Shown: positions 60,669 to 64,000 of the stretch, piece by piece
Layout: each line of letters opens with the position of its first letter
How positions within the stretch are numbered: position 1 is the stretch's first letter
DNA from: Bacteroidales bacterium
GTDB lineage: Bacteria; Bacteroidota; Bacteroidia; Bacteroidales; P3
NCBI GenBank assembly: GCA_017455205.1
Contig: JAFTBM010000024.1
Span: 1-64,000 of the forward strand
DNA: 64,000 nucleotides
Reading direction: 5' to 3'
The notes under the pieces: model-generated
The model's input: only the letters and a program-made list of their open reading frames with translations
Told to the model about the DNA's origin: nothing
The model's database searches: none
Made by a program: the position numbers and the translations under genes

Positions 60669-62975
60669 ATGAAAAAGATGCTTATGTGTATGGTATTGGC
60701 TATGCTTGCAGCAGGGGGCGGAGCGGCAGCACAACAGCATGCCATCAGCCTTGAAGATATATGGACATCGCGCACCTTTGCCGCCAAAGGCATCGGGGGC
60801 TTGAGGTCGATGGCTGATGGTGAGCACTACTGCACCCTCGGCCGCACGGGCATCAGCAAATATAGTTACGCCACAGGGAAAAAAGTGGCCGATGTGTGCC
60901 TGTTCCGCGCCCCCGAGGGGATGGCCAAAGTGAAGGCTCTGCCTGCATTCAATGGCTACTGGTTCAGTGCGGATGAGCGAAAGATACTGCTCAGCGCGGA
61001 ATATGAGCCCATCTACCGTCGCAGTGGGGTGAGCAGCTACTGGCTCTACGACGTGGAGAAACAGAGTTTCACTTGGCTATCACGCAAAGGGAAGCAACGG
61101 CTCACCACCCTCAGCCCCGATGGGGAGAAGGTGGCATTCGTGCGCGACAACAACCTGTATTGGATGGATATAGCCACCCTCGAAGAGCATGCTGTTACCA
61201 CCGATGGCAAAATGAACGAAGTGATTAACGGCACGACCGACTGGGTCTACGAAGAGGAGTTTGCCATCACGCAGGGTTTTGCGTGGAGTCCAGATAGTCG
61301 GCGCATAGCCTTTCTCCGCTTCGACGAAAGCCGCGTGAAGGAATACGACATGCAGATGTGGGGGCAACTCTACCCTGCAACCTACAGCTACAAATACCCC
61401 AAAGCAGGGGAGAAGAACTCGGTAGTGGGAATTTACGTCTACGACATAGCGCAAGGCAACACCGTGCAGCCCAAGATAGGGGGAAACGGGGTGGCCGAGG
61501 TGGCTGCCGAAGGTGCTGAATGGGAATACTTGCCCCGCTTCCAGTGGACAACAGATGCTTCCACCCTCGCCGTGATGCGTATGAATCGCCTGCAGAACCA
61601 CATGGACATCATTGCCATCAATGTGGAAAACCAAAGCATCAGCACACTCTACGAGGAGACGAGCGAGAGCTACGTGGAGGTGCCTGACGTGTGGAGTTTC
61701 ATCGGTGGAAAAGGCAACCGCGAAGGGGAGCAGATGCTAATAACCAGCGAACGCAGCGGCTTCCGCCACGTATACCTCTACGGGATGGATGGTCGGCAGG
61801 TGAGGCAAATCACCACTGGCGAATGGGAGGTCAGTTCGGTGTGTGCCATTGACGAACGCAACCAACGCCTCTACTACACCAGCCACGAGCATGGTGCCAC
61901 TGGCACAAGCCTCTACGTCGTCAGTTTCACAGGCAAAAGCAAACGCTGCCTCGACATGACGAGCCAAGAACTCGAAAAGACAGGCATAGCCGACAAAGGG
62001 GCAGCCGCATACCGTTGGCGCGAGGGAGGCTACGTGTGCGGTACCTACGGTGCCAATTTCAGCAATGGTTGCAAATACTACATCCGAACCTTCAGCGATG
62101 CCAATCATCCCACACTCTACACACTGCACGACGCCAAAGGCAAGCTGGTGAAAGTACTGGAAGACAATGTCTCGTTGGCACAAAAGATGCAGGAATACGG
62201 CACTGGACACAAACAGTTTGGCACACTCACCACAGAGCGAGGCGATGAGTTGAACTACTACATCATCACACCTGCCAACTTCGATAGCACACAGCCGCAC
62301 CCACTACTCATCTACGTCTACGGCGGGCCAGGCAACCAGCAGGTGGTGGATGGCTATGGTGGAGCCGACTACTACTGGTTCCACATGCTGGCACAGGAGG
62401 GATACATCGTGGCCTGCTTCGACGGGCGTGGCACAGGAGGACGTGGTGCCCACTTCAAGAAGCAGACCTACCTCAACTTAGGCAAGATGGAATGCGAAGA
62501 TGCCGTGGCTGCCGCCACTTGGTTCGGCCAACGCCCTTGGATAGACAAAGAGCGGATAGGCATCTTCGGGTGGAGTTTTGGCGGCTACCTATCCAGCTTG
62601 GCACTGCTTAAAGGGCAAGGGGTCTACAAAAGTGCCATCGCAGTGGCTCCCGTTACCAACTGGCGCTACTACGACAACATCTACACCGAGCGATTCCTTG
62701 GTCTTCCCCAAGACAATGCCGCTGGCTACGATGACAACTCGCCGCTCAACTTCGCTGGCCAGCTGCAAGGCAACTACCTGCTGGTACATGGCACAGGTGA
62801 TGACAACGTACACTTCCAGAACTCGGCAGAACTCATCGACCGCCTCGAAAAGGCTGGCAAACAGTTTGACCTGCGAATCTACCCCAACAAAAACCACAGC
62901 ATCTACGATGCCACTGGGCAGACTCGCCTCAACCTCTACCTCCTAATGACTGACTTCATACGACGCAAATTGTAG
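60669..62975 (+). CDS. Dipeptidyl peptidase IV (S9B)
   Basis: The 768-residue exported protease has a signal peptide (MLMCMVLAMLAAGGGAAAQ), an eight-bladed beta-propeller at about 60-510, with the substrate-binding DWVYEEEF (Glu pair near 200), and an alpha/beta-hydrolase domain. Catalytic residues are Ser in GWSFGGYLS (about 635), Asp in GTGDDNVHF (about 711) and His in NKNHSIYD (about 743). It removes Xaa-Pro dipeptides in the periplasm. There is no type IX sorting tail. It is 33 bp upstream of the beta-barrel gene. Confidence 0.93.
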   Translation: MKKMLMCMVLAMLAAGGGAAAQQHAISLEDIWTSRTFAAKGIGGLRSMADGEHYCTLGRTGISKYSYATGKKVADVCLFRAPEGMAKVKALPAFNGYWFSADERKILLSAEYEPIYRRSGVSSYWLYDVEKQSFTWLSRKGKQRLTTLSPDGEKVAFVRDNNLYWMDIATLEEHAVTTDGKMNEVINGTTDWVYEEEFAITQGFAWSPDSRRIAFLRFDESRVKEYDMQMWGQLYPATYSYKYPKAGEKNSVVGIYVYDIAQGNTVQPKIGGNGVAEVAAEGAEWEYLPRFQWTTDASTLAVMRMNRLQNHMDIIAINVENQSISTLYEETSESYVEVPDVWSFIGGKGNREGEQMLITSERSGFRHVYLYGMDGRQVRQITTGEWEVSSVCAIDERNQRLYYTSHEHGATGTSLYVVSFTGKSKRCLDMTSQELEKTGIADKGAAAYRWREGGYVCGTYGANFSNGCKYYIRTFSDANHPTLYTLHDAKGKLVKVLEDNVSLAQKMQEYGTGHKQFGTLTTERGDELNYYIITPANFDSTQPHPLLIYVYGGPGNQQVVDGYGGADYYWFHMLAQEGYIVACFDGRGTGGRGAHFKKQTYLNLGKMECEDAVAAATWFGQRPWIDKERIGIFGWSFGGYLSSLALLKGQGVYKSAIAVAPVTNWRYYDNIYTERFLGLPQDNAAGYDDNSPLNFAGQLQGNYLLVHGTGDDNVHFQNSAELIDRLEKAGKQFDLRIYPNKNHSIYDATGQTRLNLYLLMTDFIRRKL

Positions 62976-63008
62976 ACCATATATCCAAGACAACACAATT
63001 CCATAACA

Positions 63009-63791
63009 ATGAGGAGAAAAGATATAAAAGCAATAGCAGTAGGGGCGATGCTCATACTGACTCTCACTGGGCAGGGCAGGCTGCAAGCCCAGTTTACCGA
63101 CTATGGCATCAGAGGGGCAATCGGATTAGCCACCATCAGCGATGACCTCTCCACCAAGTCGCCCGTACTGGCTGCTGGCCTAGGGGGATACATCAACTTC
63201 GAGTTCTCTTCAAGCGAAAACATCATTTCGGAAGTCTTCTACCTGCAGACAGGTCTCAGCCTCAACCGCAGGGGTAGCAACTACGAGATAACACTCGAAA
63301 AAGGCAATTCGCTCCGCATCCGAGAAGGCTACTACCACTCCTACTACCTCCAATTGCCCATACTGGCAGGCTTCCAAATGGAATTACCCATCCGCAAGTC
63401 TGGGCATATTATGGGGGTCTTTGTAGGGCCGGCCGTCAATTATGGCCTCTTCGGATGGTACAAAGACCGCATGGTAACGCCAGGATTGGCTGATGCCTCT
63501 ACCAACTACGACTCCGACCGCGATGGCTCGGATGAGGACAAGCAGGTGTTCAATCACCTAAAACGCTTCGACGTGAGTGCTATCTTCGGTGTGAACTACA
63601 ACTACCGCAACTGGAGCATAGCACTGATGGTAGACCGTGGCTTTATCACCACCTCCACCGAGACCGATGTGCTAAAACAACTTGACCAGACAATCAATGG
63701 CAACACCGACACCAAGACAGAAATATCCAATGGCTACAATACCGCATGGCTACTCTCGGTCAGTTACCGTCTGGGGTCATTCGGTAAATAA
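63009..63791 (+). CDS. Outer-membrane beta-barrel protein
   Basis: The 260-residue protein has a signal peptide (AIAVGAMLILTLTGQGRLQA). Alternating beta-strands fit the porin-like PorT/OmpA-barrel family of Bacteroidetes: YGIRGAIGLATISDD, LPILAGFQMELPI, VFVGPAVNYGLFGWYKD, and a final VSYRLGSFGK. A central loop is acidic (SDRDGSDEDKQ). Substrate and role are unknown. It lies 21 bp upstream of gltX. Confidence 0.8.
   Translation: MRRKDIKAIAVGAMLILTLTGQGRLQAQFTDYGIRGAIGLATISDDLSTKSPVLAAGLGGYINFEFSSSENIISEVFYLQTGLSLNRRGSNYEITLEKGNSLRIREGYYHSYYLQLPILAGFQMELPIRKSGHIMGVFVGPAVNYGLFGWYKDRMVTPGLADASTNYDSDRDGSDEDKQVFNHLKRFDVSAIFGVNYNYRNWSIALMVDRGFITTSTETDVLKQLDQTINGNTDTKTEISNGYNTAWLLSVSYRLGSFGK

Positions 63792-64000
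<209 letters not shown>

Overview
The window is a 64 kb piece of a Bacteroidetes chromosome, most likely order Bacteroidales. The evidence is a SprA-type type IX secretion translocon, a complete hmuYRSTUV-like haem-uptake operon, a batABCDE aerotolerance-type operon, Bacteroidetes lipoproteins (calycin-like, HmuY, PepSY-like, FISUMP-domain) and several TAnnTTTG boxes, some with a TTTG about 20 bp upstream, matching the Bacteroidetes sigma-ABfr promoter. Most of the window is GC-rich. The first ~0.8 kb is clearly AT-richer and carries what looks like the end of a restriction-modification locus. I saw no rRNA or tRNA gene, prophage, insertion sequence or CRISPR array.

Layout. 1-0.8 kb: 3' end of an unidentified (methyltransferase-like?) gene overlapping a putative restriction endonuclease. 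1-5 kb (minus): exported flavodoxin, a decayed ORF remnant, Na/Pi cotransporter, DUF21-CBS protein. 5.6-12.7 kb (plus): FISUMP-domain surface protein, flavodiiron protein, flavin reductase-rubredoxin, S41 protease, O-antigen ligase-like protein. 12.6-15.4 kb (minus): GT2 glycosyltransferase and a HAD-like protein of polysaccharide loci. 15.5-16.8 kb: small XRE regulator with a highly structured upstream region, then a repeat-rich gap. 16.8-28.5 kb (plus): MoxR-DUF58-batABCDE run continuing through WG-repeat, RseC-like, RuvC and transglutaminase-like genes, mostly with stop/start overlaps. 28.9-30.4 kb: PepD-type dipeptidase. 30.4-34.5 kb (minus): DedA-SufS-RecN-AroK. 34.7-43.3 kb (minus): SprA and a TPR protein. 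43.6-45.7 kb: TcdA-MurF. 45.9-55.2 kb: calycin-like lipoprotein plus hmuYRSTUV. 55.7-60.5 kb: PepSY-like protein, coiled-coil protein, GWxTD protein, LpxL-like acyltransferase, GT2. 60.7-64 kb: DPP IV, outer-membrane barrel protein and the start of gltX.

The genes group into functional themes: oxygen/NO defence (FprA with Hrb, Bat), envelope building and secretion (SprA, O-antigen ligase, glycosyltransferases, acyltransferase, MurF) and haem/iron capture through a HmuS chelatase-like protein with an ExbB/DUF2149-type motor.

The least expected signal is between the genes. Four intergenic regions carry arrays of 10-bp motifs repeated at exactly 11-bp spacing, with a central hairpin and, in two copies, an opposite-orientation arm at the same 11-bp phase. 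They co-occur with ATTCTCAATT-type AT repeats and, at one site, with a 20-bp REP-like hairpin that also forms a five-copy cluster at 16.2 kb. A purine tract is shared between 16.4 and 34.6 kb. The upstream region of the XRE regulator contains mutually exclusive inverted repeats. All functional roles for these elements are inference.
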